DNA of 64,000 bases from Clostridium sp. CAG:221 (GCA_000435835.1 FR883402.1:1-64000), one strand, 5' to 3'; positions 23,925 to 32,668 are shown, counted from the stretch's first letter. Notes: generated from the letters alone by a model not told the origin. Program-made: numbers and translations.

Positions 23925-25970
23925 ATGGATAAAAATAGATTTTTACCTATTTCTAGAGAAGATATGAATGAAAGAGGTTGGGAACAATGCGATTTTATTA
24001 TCGTAACAGGTGATGCATATGTAGATCATCATAGTTTTGGGACTGCTATCATATCAAGAGTTTTAGAAAATGAAGGTTACAAAGTAGGTATAATAGCACA
24101 GCCAGATTGGCATAGTACTGATGATTTTAAGAAGCTTGGTAAACCAAGACTTGGATTCCTTGTTAATGCAGGAAATATGGATTCAATGGTAAATCATTAT
24201 ACTGTAAGTAAAAGAAGAAGAGAAAAGGATCTTTATTCACCAGGTGGTGAAATGGGATTAAGACCAGATAGAGCAACTATTGTTTATTGTAACAAGATTA
24301 GAGAAGCTTATGGTAAGATAAATATATGTATAGGTGGAGTAGAAGCCAGTCTAAGAAGATTTGCTCATTATGATTATTGGTCTGATAAAGTTAGAAAATC
24401 AATTCTTATAGATAGTGGTGCAGACCTTTTAATATATGGAATGAGCGAAAAGCAAATAGTTGAAGTAGCTAGATGTATGAATGAAGGTTTTGAGGCTAAG
24501 TACATAAGACACGTACCAGGAACGTGCTATTTAGTAGATTCAATGGATGAAGTCTATGAAGAACATATTGTTATTCCTTCATATAAAGAAGTGACTGCAG
24601 ATAAGAAAGTTTATGCGCAGGCTTTTAAAGTTACATATCAGGAGCAAGATCCTATAAGAGGAAGAACTATTGTGCAAGATCAAGGCGACAAGATACTTGT
24701 AGTTAATAAGCCAGAAGTAATTTTAAATAGAAAGGAACTTGATGCAGTATATGCACTTCCATACACTAAAGAATATCATCCATCATATAAGGAAGCAGGT
24801 GGAATTCCAGCTTTAGAAGAAGTAAAGTTTAGTATTATGAGTTCAAGAGGATGCTTTGGTAACTGTTCATTCTGCGCCATAACATTCCACCAGGGAAGAG
24901 CTGTTGAAAGTAGAAGTAAAGAATCTATAGTTAAAGAAGCTAAAGAAATGACAGAAATGCCAGACTTTAAGGGATATATTCATGATGTTGGAGGTCCTAC
25001 AGCTAACTTTAGAAAGCCAGCATGTAAGCATCAATTAACTATAGGTGCATGTAAGACTAAGCAATGTTTAAGTCCAAGTCCTTGTAGAAACTTAGAAGTT
25101 GATCATAAGGAATTCTTAGGCGTTCTTAGAAGTGTAAGAAGCTTACCAAAGGTTAAGAAGGTATTTGTACGTTCAGGTATCAGATATGACTATGTAATGG
25201 CAGATAAGGATGATACGTTCTTCAAGGAATTAGTGGAGCATCATGTTAGTGGACAATTAAAAGTAGCTCCAGAACATGTATCTGAAGAAGTATTAAAATA
25301 TATGGGTAAACCAGCTGGTAGAACATATGAAGATTTTAGACAAAAGTTCTTTAGAATAACAGAAAAGTTAGGAAAGAAACAATATATAATTCCATACTTA
25401 ATGTCAAGCCATCCAGGTAGCACATTAAAGGAAGCAATAAACCTTGCTGAATACTTAAGAGATATTAAGTATCAACCAGAACAAGTACAAGATTTCTATC
25501 CAACACCAGGAACATTATCAACAACAATCTTCTATACAGGACTTGATCCATTAACTATGAAGCCAGTTTATGTACCTAAAACTAAGGAAGAAAAGGCTAT
25601 GCAAAGAGCACTTCTTCAATTCAGTAATCCTAAGAATTATAATATAGTTTATGATGCATTAATGAAGGCTGGAAGAGAAGATTTAATTGGTAATGGACCT
25701 AAGTGCTTAATAAGATCAAAAGAGCAAAGATATATGGATGCTCATGGTTTAGGATACAAAGGAAAAAGCCAAGGGAAGTCAAAAGATAAAGGTGGAAGAG
25801 GAAGCAAAAACTCTAAAAATTCTAAAGACTCAAGAAATTCAAAAAATAGAAGATCAAATGACACAAGGGATAATAGAAATCCTAGAGATGCAAGAGATAC
25901 TAAATCACCTAAGAAATCAAGAGGAAGCTTTAAGGAAAGACAGGCTGCAAAAAATAGAAGAGGCAGATAA
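23925..25970 (+). CDS. YgiQ-family radical SAM protein
   Basis: A 681-residue member of the UPF0313/YgiQ radical SAM family; the physiological reaction is not established. The N-terminal domain (about 1-290) begins FLPISREDMNERGWEQCDFI. The SAM cluster motif CFGNCSFC is near residue 310, and a further Cys-rich stretch (CKTKQCLSPSPC) lies about 70 residues on. The last about 65 residues are a low-complexity basic tail rich in Lys, Arg, Ser, Asn and Asp, which could bind RNA or a ribosome. The start is the ATG at 23925; the ribosome binding site is weak. Confidence 0.88.
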   Translation: MDKNRFLPISREDMNERGWEQCDFIIVTGDAYVDHHSFGTAIISRVLENEGYKVGIIAQPDWHSTDDFKKLGKPRLGFLVNAGNMDSMVNHYTVSKRRREKDLYSPGGEMGLRPDRATIVYCNKIREAYGKINICIGGVEASLRRFAHYDYWSDKVRKSILIDSGADLLIYGMSEKQIVEVARCMNEGFEAKYIRHVPGTCYLVDSMDEVYEEHIVIPSYKEVTADKKVYAQAFKVTYQEQDPIRGRTIVQDQGDKILVVNKPEVILNRKELDAVYALPYTKEYHPSYKEAGGIPALEEVKFSIMSSRGCFGNCSFCAITFHQGRAVESRSKESIVKEAKEMTEMPDFKGYIHDVGGPTANFRKPACKHQLTIGACKTKQCLSPSPCRNLEVDHKEFLGVLRSVRSLPKVKKVFVRSGIRYDYVMADKDDTFFKELVEHHVSGQLKVAPEHVSEEVLKYMGKPAGRTYEDFRQKFFRITEKLGKKQYIIPYLMSSHPGSTLKEAINLAEYLRDIKYQPEQVQDFYPTPGTLSTTIFYTGLDPLTMKPVYVPKTKEEKAMQRALLQFSNPKNYNIVYDALMKAGREDLIGNGPKCLIRSKEQRYMDAHGLGYKGKSQGKSKDKGGRGSKNSKNSKDSRNSKNRRSNDTRDNRNPRDARDTKSPKKSRGSFKERQAAKNRRGR

Positions 25971-25972
25971 TA

Positions 25973-26036
25973 AAAAGACACTACATATGAATGGTCACTG
26001 AAAAGTGACTTTCATATATAGTGTCCTTTTTGTTTT
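25973..26036. terminator. bidirectional terminator between ygiQ-like and GNAT genes
   Basis: A long imperfect stem (arms about 25976-26000 and 26004-26026, tetraloop-like GAAA) flanked by A residues on one side and T residues on the other. It can terminate both convergent genes. Confidence 0.85.
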
Positions 26037-26078
26037 GTAGTTATTAGATTTGTTACGTACATAAAAAATATTATAAAG

Positions 26079-26648
26079 TTAGTATAAATTCTTTTGAGAA
26101 GATATCCATTCATTTTTTAAAAGTGAGTATACTGCTAAATTCACTAGCTTTCCTTTAATTTTTTTAGCTTCTCTTAAGGTTCCTTCATAAGTAAGTCCAC
26201 ATTTCTTCATTACTTTTCCTGAAGCAGGGTTATCTATATCATGCTTAGCTACAATTCTATTAATATGAATTTCCTTAAATAAATAATCAATAACAGCTTT
26301 AAAGGCTTCAGAAGTAAATCCCTCATTCCAGTATCTGCTACTAATACAATATCCTATCTCACAAGCTTCACTAGCTTCGTCTAGCTCAACTATGGAAATG
26401 GCACCGATTACTTCATGAATAGATTTCAATTCAATGGCCCAATTATAGATATTATTATTGTATTCCTCTATCCAGTTATTAATTATTTTTTGTGAAACAT
26501 TCACATCGCTATGGGTAGGCCAGGATAAGAATTTACTTACCTTAGGATCACTACCCCAATTTTTATACATGTATTCAGCATCACTATATTTAAATTTTCT
26601 AAGTATTAATCTATCAGTTTCTAATAAAACAGTACCTTTGTTAATCAC
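26079..26648 (-). CDS. GNAT-family N-acetyltransferase (RimJ/RimL type)
   Basis: A 189-residue acetyltransferase with the RimJ/L-type opening TDRLILRKFKYSDAEYMY and the acetyl-CoA-binding segment around residues 125-165 (NEGFTSEAFKAVIDYLF and HDIDNPASGKVMKKCGL). Such enzymes acetylate ribosomal protein N-termini or small molecules, and the target cannot be read. The start is a GTG at 26648 with AAGGGGG 6-7 nt upstream. It is divergent from the MATE transporter gene. Confidence 0.83.
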   Translation of the reverse strand: MINKGTVLLETDRLILRKFKYSDAEYMYKNWGSDPKVSKFLSWPTHSDVNVSQKIINNWIEEYNNNIYNWAIELKSIHEVIGAISIVELDEASEACEIGYCISSRYWNEGFTSEAFKAVIDYLFKEIHINRIVAKHDIDNPASGKVMKKCGLTYEGTLREAKKIKGKLVNLAVYSLLKNEWISSQKNLY

Positions 26649-26704
26649 TATTAATCCCCCTTTATATTAAGTATATTAATATAATAACAAAATAATGTAA
26701 AATG

Positions 26705-26713
26705 TGGTATAAT
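26705..26713 (+). promoter_or_regulatory. extended -10 promoter of the MATE leader
   Basis: TGGTATAAT is an extended -10 element (TGN followed by a perfect TATAAT). No good -35 box is present. The transcript would begin about 26720, just before the leader-peptide ribosome binding site. Confidence 0.5.
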
Positions 26714-26736
26714 TAATAAAAAAAGTAAGGGGGATT

Positions 26737-26778
26737 ATGATGAATAATCTGGATGTTATCAGCCTATTGGGAGAATAG
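26737..26778 (+). CDS. 13-residue leader peptide of the MATE gene
   Basis: A short ORF encoding MMNNLDVISLLGE, with a strong Shine-Dalgarno (AAGGGGG, 26727-26733) 3-4 nt before its first ATG; the second ATG (26740) has better spacing. Its 3' half lies inside a hairpin (26762-26780) that is one of several mutually exclusive pairings leading to the MATE ribosome binding site. It contains VIS, as does the ErmC leader (IFVIS), but three residues are weak evidence. Confidence 0.55.
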   Translation: MMNNLDVISLLGE

Positions 26779-26843
26779 GCTAAAATAAATAAAACTATTC
26801 TCTCATGATCAAATAGCAATTAATTATTTGAGAAATGGAGAAT
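26762..26843 (+). promoter_or_regulatory. four-segment translation attenuator of the MATE gene
   Basis: Segment 1 (26762-26768) pairs perfectly with segment 2 (26774-26780). The segment 2 region (26768-26778) pairs over 11 bp, with one G-U, with segment 3 (26795-26805). Segment 3 (26797-26803) pairs with segment 4 (26837-26843), which contains the GGAG of the MATE gene; that last hairpin is extended by a 7-bp perfect inner stem (26809-26815 with 26825-26831). 1:2 plus 3:4 hides the RBS, and 2:3 frees it, the same logic as erm leaders. Confidence 0.6.
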
Positions 26844-26846
26844 AAT

Positions 26847-28163
26847 ATGAAAAAGGTTAAAAATGAATATAGTAAGATATTAATAAAGATGTCGTTACCA
26901 ATATTAATGAATTATCTTATAATGACATTATTTGAAGTGATTGATAAAGCCATAGTAGGTAATTATTCAACAGAAGGTTTTGCAGCAATAGGAGTAGCAG
27001 CAAATTTCATTTATTTAGTAACAGGTGCCTTAGGTGTACTTTCAGCAGCTTATAATATTATAGCAGCACAATTTTGGGGCAAAAATGATAAGAAACAATT
27101 CAATGCTACTTTTAAAACAGTTATGGTTATTACAATTGTAATTGGAACTTTAATAATAGCTTTATCATTTGTAGGAGGAAGGCTTTTATTTGAGAAAGTT
27201 TATGGTTTAAAAAATGGAATACTATTATTAGCTTTGGATTATTTTTATATTGCTTCAGTAACTGTGATGATGAATATGATTATTTTTAATTTTTCTGTAT
27301 ATTTTAGAAATATGAAAAATACAAAGATATCATTTTATAGTACCATTGTTTCTACAGTTATAAATATAGCTTTTGATTATGCTTTAGTATACGGAAGATT
27401 TGGATTACCAGAGTTAGGTGTTAAAGGTGCAGCCATAGGAAGTGTAATAGGTTTAAGTGGAGGGATTTTAGTATACTTAATAAAGTTTAAAGCAGATAAA
27501 GAAAAAATGATTAAAATAAAGGCAGATAAAGAAGTAGCTAAAAGAATTATTAAATTATATATACCTTTGTTGGCACAGGATATAGTGGAAGGAACTATAT
27601 TTACTATGATTTTAACTAGTTTTATATCCAGGATGAGTGTAATAAATATAGCAACATATAATTTGTTAGAAACCATTATAGGGGCAGTGGCACTTCCGAT
27701 GTTTGCGTTATCATCTTCTACCATTACCTTAGCGTTACAAAAATCATTTTCTAAGGATAGGAAGGATACGCTAAGAATTATTAATACAGCAATTTCTATA
27801 TCCATATTGATGATAGTGTCTTTAGGAAATATTATCTTGCTATTTCCAAGAGGGACAATGGCAATTATAAGTAAAGATAATTTAGTCATTGATAAAGCTG
27901 AGAGAGTACTATTATTTGCTATTATAGCAGTGATATTGAAGACATTTACTGTAGTTTATAAAAGCTTTTTGCAAGGAATAAATAATGAAAGCTTTGTGTT
28001 TAAATCTACAGTAATAATAAGTTTCTTATCATTATTCTGGATTTATGCATTAGTAAGAATATATGGCCTTAGGGGAATTTATATAGGAATAGCTATTAAT
28101 AATATGATATTTTCCATTATCTATTTCAAAAGGATAAGAAATAATATGAAGTTGAAAAATTAA
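26847..28163 (+). CDS. MATE-family multidrug/sodium antiporter
   Basis: A 438-residue membrane protein with about 12 hydrophobic helices, typical of MATE efflux pumps that expel drugs in exchange for Na+ or H+. The N-terminus KILIKMSLPILMNYLIMTLFE and the repeated halves fit the family. I start at the ATG at 26847, 6 nt after GGAG (26837-26840); the in-frame ATG at 26835 overlaps that site. The leader ORF and hairpins upstream suggest induction by a ribosome-targeting compound, although MATE substrates are not visible from sequence. hypF follows after 16 nt. Confidence 0.88.
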   Translation: MKKVKNEYSKILIKMSLPILMNYLIMTLFEVIDKAIVGNYSTEGFAAIGVAANFIYLVTGALGVLSAAYNIIAAQFWGKNDKKQFNATFKTVMVITIVIGTLIIALSFVGGRLLFEKVYGLKNGILLLALDYFYIASVTVMMNMIIFNFSVYFRNMKNTKISFYSTIVSTVINIAFDYALVYGRFGLPELGVKGAAIGSVIGLSGGILVYLIKFKADKEKMIKIKADKEVAKRIIKLYIPLLAQDIVEGTIFTMILTSFISRMSVINIATYNLLETIIGAVALPMFALSSSTITLALQKSFSKDRKDTLRIINTAISISILMIVSLGNIILLFPRGTMAIISKDNLVIDKAERVLLFAIIAVILKTFTVVYKSFLQGINNESFVFKSTVIISFLSLFWIYALVRIYGLRGIYIGIAINNMIFSIIYFKRIRNNMKLKN

Positions 28164-28179
28164 AGTGAGGATATTATGA

Positions 28180-30453
28180 ATGATTATAGCTAAAAAAATT
28201 GTTGTAAAAGGAATAGTACAAGGTGTTGGCTTTAGGCCATTTATCTACAAAAATGCTACAAAGAATAACTTAAAGGGCTTTGTAAATAACACTAGTAAAG
28301 GTGTTTTTATTGAAGTGGAAGGTTACGAAAAAGATATAACTTCCTTTATTGAGGAAATAAAGCATAAACCTCCAGTCTTATCGAAGGTTACAGATATAAA
28401 GATAATAGATAGGGAAATAGAGGGATACACGGATTTTAAAATAATTGAAAGTGTGGAAGAGGAAGAAGCAATAACGTTACTTTCACCAGATATAGCTACT
28501 TGTGATGATTGCCTTGCAGATATCAGTGATGTAAATAATAGAAGATATAGATATGCTTTTACAAATTGCACCAATTGTGGACCAAGATTTTCAATTACTA
28601 AGAAAGTACCTTATGATAGAGAAAATACTACTATGGATGTTTTTCAAATGTGCAGTGAATGTAGGGAGGAATATAATGATCCTTTAAATAGGAGATTTCA
28701 TGCTCAGCCTAATGGATGTTCTAAATGTGGTCCTAGGGTCTATATTTGTAACAAGGAAGGAAATGAAATAATCAGTAATGATCCAATAAAGGATATTGCT
28801 AAAGAAATAAAGAATGGAAAGATTGTTGCTATAAAAGGAATTGGTGGATTTAATTTGGCTTGTGATGCTAAAAATAAAGAAGTAATAAATGAACTTAGAA
28901 AGAGGAAAAAAAGGCCAAGAAAACCTTTGGCTGTAATGATGAGAGATGTTGAGACAGCTAAGAAATATTGTAATGTAAATGAAATGGAGGAAAGAATACT
29001 GCTTGGCAATAAAAAGCCTATTTTACTTTTAGATAAAAAAAGAAATTCTCTTTTACCAAAGGAGCTGACTAATTATCAAAATGGAAAATTAGGTGTAATG
29101 CTGCCATATACGCCAGTACATCATATTTTATTTAGTGAAGATATTGAAATATTAGTGATGACCAGTGCAAATATAAGTGGCGAGCCTATGGTATATAAAA
29201 ATCATGAAGTAATAGAAAAACTAAAGGGTATAGCAGATTTTTATTTAATGAATAATCGTGATATTTATATCCCTATAGATGACTCTGTTTCAAGAGTGGT
29301 TTTAGGCAAGGAAAGAGTTTTGCGGAATGCTCGTGGATATGCACCTAAATCAATGGAAATAAAAGATATGTCATATTCTATTGCTTTAGGAGCTAATAGT
29401 AATAACACATTTGCTATAGCTAATAATGAAAATATTTTTTTTAGCAATTATATTGGTGATTTGGCAAATTATAGTACTTGGCAACATTATATAAATTCAC
29501 TAGAACATATGAAAGGAATTTATAAGATTGATCCTAAAAGTTATTTTTATGATCTTCATCCAAATTTTTATCAAAACGAGTTATTAAAAGAAATAAAAAC
29601 TAAGAAAATTGGCATACAGCATCATCATGCACATATAGTAGCATGCATGGCAGAACATTTTTTAGAAGAAGAAGTAATAGGAGTTGCTTTTGATGGGACA
29701 GGTTATGGCACTGATGGAAAGTTATGGGGTGGAGAATTTTTTGTTTGTAATAAGGAAAAATTCAAAAGACTTGCTCATTTAAACTATGTAGCTCTTCCAG
29801 GTGGAGAAGGAGCTATTAGAGAGCCCTGGAAGATGGCCATAAGCTATTTATATGATACTTTTAAAGAAGAATATGATGCTTATGTGCCTAAACATTTGCA
29901 AGAAAAGAAACATCAAATTATTACTGAAATAATAAAAAAAGATATAAACTCACCTAAAGCAAGTAGTATAGGAAGACTTTTTGATGCAGTTGCAGCATTG
30001 TTAGGCTTTGATGATAAAATAACCTTTCAAGGTGAAGCAGCCATAGACTTAGAAAATTTATGCTGCAGAGATGATGGGTCATTTTATCAATATAATATTT
30101 CCTTGGAAGAAGGAATCTATATAATTGATTGTAAACTATTAATTAAATCTGTAGCAATTGAAGTAATAAGTGGCATAGATAGGGAACTTATAGCTAGGAG
30201 GTTCCATAATACTATTATAAAATTCACCATTGAAGTATGTGAAATATTAAGAAAAGAATATAATTTATCATCAGTTGTATTAAGTGGTGGGGTGTTTCAA
30301 AATGAAATATTGCTAATAAGTATATATGAGGAATTAATTAAAAAAGATTTTAAGGTGTATATACATGAACAAATTCCAGCCAATGATGAAGGAATAAGTA
30401 TAGGACAGATGATAATAGGCAATGAAATATTAAAAAAGGAGCTTGTTTTTTAG
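28180..30453 (+). CDS. hypF: carbamoyltransferase HypF ([NiFe]-hydrogenase maturation)
   Basis: A full-length 757-residue HypF, which converts carbamoyl phosphate to a carbamoyl adenylate for synthesis of the CN ligands of [NiFe] hydrogenase. In order: acylphosphatase domain (GIVQGVGFRPF, residues 11-21), two zinc fingers (CxxC pairs at 108/111, 130/133, 158/161 and 180/183, with the exact family spacing), a YrdC-like domain (about 200-380) and a Kae1-like domain (HHHAHIVACMAEH, then AFDGTGYGTDG). It stands alone: no hypABCDE or hydrogenase gene is in the window. The IS that follows duplicated 9 bp including its last codons and TAG. Confidence 0.95.
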   Translation: MIIAKKIVVKGIVQGVGFRPFIYKNATKNNLKGFVNNTSKGVFIEVEGYEKDITSFIEEIKHKPPVLSKVTDIKIIDREIEGYTDFKIIESVEEEEAITLLSPDIATCDDCLADISDVNNRRYRYAFTNCTNCGPRFSITKKVPYDRENTTMDVFQMCSECREEYNDPLNRRFHAQPNGCSKCGPRVYICNKEGNEIISNDPIKDIAKEIKNGKIVAIKGIGGFNLACDAKNKEVINELRKRKKRPRKPLAVMMRDVETAKKYCNVNEMEERILLGNKKPILLLDKKRNSLLPKELTNYQNGKLGVMLPYTPVHHILFSEDIEILVMTSANISGEPMVYKNHEVIEKLKGIADFYLMNNRDIYIPIDDSVSRVVLGKERVLRNARGYAPKSMEIKDMSYSIALGANSNNTFAIANNENIFFSNYIGDLANYSTWQHYINSLEHMKGIYKIDPKSYFYDLHPNFYQNELLKEIKTKKIGIQHHHAHIVACMAEHFLEEEVIGVAFDGTGYGTDGKLWGGEFFVCNKEKFKRLAHLNYVALPGGEGAIREPWKMAISYLYDTFKEEYDAYVPKHLQEKKHQIITEIIKKDINSPKASSIGRLFDAVAALLGFDDKITFQGEAAIDLENLCCRDDGSFYQYNISLEEGIYIIDCKLLIKSVAIEVISGIDRELIARRFHNTIIKFTIEVCEILRKEYNLSSVVLSGGVFQNEILLISIYEELIKKDFKVYIHEQIPANDEGISIGQMIIGNEILKKELVF

Positions 30454-30504
30454 GAGGGCACTGAAAAACTTAATGTTTTTCAAGTGCGGTTATCTACAAA
30501 GTAA

Positions 30505-30551
30505 AAAAATAGTTAATGAAGCTGAAGTTTTTAGTTTCATTAACTATTTTT
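30505..30551. terminator. terminator inside the IS, downstream of the transposase
   Basis: A 15-bp stem (30506-30520 with 30536-30550) flanked by A and T runs. It should stop transposase transcription and also block read-through from hypF into the element. Confidence 0.75.
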
Positions 30552-30583
30552 ATTTAGTTATTTATATAATAACTAGGATATTT

Positions 30584-32035
30584 CTATCCTAATATCTTCA
30601 ATATTCTTTTAATATTTACTGTAAATATTGCTAATGCCCCTTGCATTTCCATGCCAATTAGACCTGAAGATGATGCTTTATCATATCCATGTCTATGTTT
30701 TAACTCACTATTTTTTGCTTCTATTTTATAACGCTCTTTAGACTTTTCTTTAAAATATTCGCTTTCTTGAAATGCTATCTGTGATTTATGTATATCACTT
30801 TTTATAGTAACCGAATAAGTTTTACTCTTGGCTCCGTCTTTATAACAACCTTCTTTTTGTGGACAAATTTTACATTTTTCTATATCAAAATAATAAGTAT
30901 CTGTTTGGTTTGTAGATACATTTTTTTTGCCCTGTCGTGCTTTACGAATAGCCATATGTCCTTCTTTACATACATACATTCCAGCATCTTTATTGAATTG
31001 GAACTCATCTTCTTTTTTTCTAAATCCTTGCGTTACAGAAGGATTTAACTTTGATACGAGTTTCATATTATTTTTATTTGCAAACTCAATATTACCCTTT
31101 TCTGAATAAGCAGAATCACCAATTATTGTTTCAACTTTTATTCCAGATTTCTGACTTTTAGTGATTAATGTTTCTAATTCTTTACCATCGTTTTTTTCTC
31201 CAGTAGTAATAGTTGCAGCAGTTATTATTCTTTCTTCCGTCATTGCAATATGTGTTTTATAACCAAAGAAAGATGTGTCAACAGACTTGTGGCCAATTCT
31301 TGCATCCGCATCAGCGCAAGCTTGAATATGATGAATATCATCTTCTAATGTTTCATTTAACATATTTAATTTTTCCCTAACCTTTGGATAAGCTGCAATA
31401 ATATCATTCTTTTCTATAGCTTTAACTAAGTCCTGACAATATTTAATTTCAGCATCTAAATTATCAATTGTATTTTTAGCTGGTAAAGTATTTTTAATAT
31501 TCTCATCTATTTCATAAACTGATTTTCTTAATTTCTTAGAACGTTCTTGTAACACTTCACGTGGTGATTTTTGATTATATCTTGCTGCAGTATGCGTAGC
31601 ATCAACAATGATTGACTTTGATTTTATTATTCCTTTTTCAAGGGCGATTTCAACAGTTTTATTTATTAACATATCTAAAATATTTATATCTTTAAGTCTA
31701 AGTCTACGAAATTTAGTTAAAGAGCTTGGCTCAATAACATTTTACTCTGGAGCCATCCCAAGAAAATATTTAAATGACATATCATATTTTGAACGCTCCA
31801 CAATATCCACATCTGATAAATCAAATATGGATTTTAATAAAAGATATTTAAACATGCGTATTGGATCAATAGCATTTCTACCATTATTAGTACAATATTT
31901 ATCTAAAAGTTCATCATAAACAAATGAAAAATCAATTAGTTCATTAATTTTTCTTAACATATTATCTTTAGGAACAACTAAATCATAAATTCCTGCATAT
32001 TCACTTAAAATCATTGTTTCTTGCTTTTTTATCAT
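30584..32035 (-). pseudogene. IS1182-like transposase interrupted by an in-frame TAA
   Basis: Start ATG at 32035 (MIKKQETMILSEYAG). The N-terminal part ends after GMAPE at a TAA (31744-31742), and the same frame continues at once with NVIEPSSLTKFRRLRLKD, exactly as the family does, on to the stop at 30584. So there is no frameshift; one substitution in a sense codon (for example GAA to TAA) explains it. The rest looks intact: DATHTAARYNQKSP, the Cys-rich CKICPQKEGC and the C-terminal SELKHRHGYDKASSSG. An internal restart at 31672 would give 362 residues lacking the N-terminus. The element is probably not autonomous. Confidence 0.82.
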
Positions 32036-32196
32036 ACAAATCACCCACATTATTTTATAAGTTAAGTATAACATAAAAGACCTAAAAAATTGTCTTAAAA
32101 AAATTTTTTAGGTCTTTTATTCCGAAAGGCACTTTTTCAGTGCCCTCGTTTTTTAGCAAGCCCTTTTTCGTTACTATATAAAAGTTTTGGCATATG

Positions 32197-32367
32197 CTAT
32201 TTGTCAGGACTTTTGCTAAAACATAGCTTACATACATTTACTTTATTACCGGCATTATCTTTAGCTGTCCATGCAAGTTTTACTCTTTTTCTACCACAAA
32301 GAGGGCATGTACCTCTCCATTCAGGAGTAGTTGCTTTTAGATATTTTCCTCGTCTTTGTTTTGCCAT
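32197..32367 (-). CDS. 56-residue zinc-ribbon protein
   Basis: A small ORF with a strong ribosome binding site (GGAGG, 7 nt before the ATG). The protein has a basic N-terminus (MAKQRRGKYLKATTPEWRG), then CPLCGRKR and, about 23 residues on, VCKLCF: two CxxC knuckles that should bind one zinc. A role in nucleic-acid binding is plausible, but I cannot name the family. It is read towards the IS. The plus-strand ORF over the same bases is its shadow. Confidence 0.7.
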   Translation of the reverse strand: MAKQRRGKYLKATTPEWRGTCPLCGRKRVKLAWTAKDNAGNKVNVCKLCFSKSPDK

Positions 32368-32499
32368 ATTGTTACCTCCTTAAATTTTTTAATATGGTAA
32401 AAGTGTTCTTTAAAGTATATTCATAACTATCTAATAATTGAATAAGAAATATGAAAATTAAGCAAAATAAAATTATTATGATAATAAGGAGATGATACT

Positions 32500-32649
32500 A
32501 TGAAAAAGATTGATGTTGCATTGAAAAAGACAGTAGCAAAGAAAATGATTATTGACGGCGAACCATGGGATAAGATAATGGATGAAACACATTTAAGATT
32601 AAAGGACTTAAAGAGAATTCAAAGAGATGAAATAGATCCCCATTTTTAA
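32500..32649 (+). CDS. 49-residue small protein, unknown
   Basis: A short ORF with AAGGAGATG just upstream. It is charged, with no membrane segment; the middle (EPWDKIMDETHLRLKDLKRI) looks helical. The next small ORF starts 19 nt later with its own AGGAGG, so the two probably share a transcript. Confidence 0.6.
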   Translation: MKKIDVALKKTVAKKMIIDGEPWDKIMDETHLRLKDLKRIQRDEIDPHF

Positions 32650-32668
32650 TACATAGGAGGAATTAAAA

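Larger units (their letters stand above)
30454..32147. mobile_element. complete IS1182-like insertion sequence (1694 bp)
   Basis: 15-bp perfect terminal inverted repeats GAGGGCACTGAAAAA (30454-30468 and, inverted, 32133-32147) bound the element. A perfect 9-bp direct repeat GTTTTTTAG flanks it (30445-30453 and 32148-32156). Each end also holds a small subterminal hairpin built on GCACT/AGTGC. Inside are one transposase gene on the minus strand, broken by a stop codon, and a terminator at 30505-30551. Joining the flanks across the element restores a hairpin-T-run terminator with the insertion exactly in its loop. Confidence 0.88.

Noticed and set aside
27377..27889. 170-codon minus-strand ORF opposite the MATE gene
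   Set aside because: It is fully inside a transmembrane-protein gene. Sense codons for hydrophobic residues leave the opposite frame open; no initiation site is visible.
31673..31744. Frameshift (programmed or accidental) between two transposase halves
   Set aside because: Both halves are in the same minus-strand frame; the only break is one TAA codon, so it is a nonsense change and not a frameshift.
32201..32383. 60-codon plus-strand ORF beside the IS
   Set aside because: It is the exact antisense of the 56-residue zinc-ribbon gene, which has a strong SD and paired CxxC motifs.
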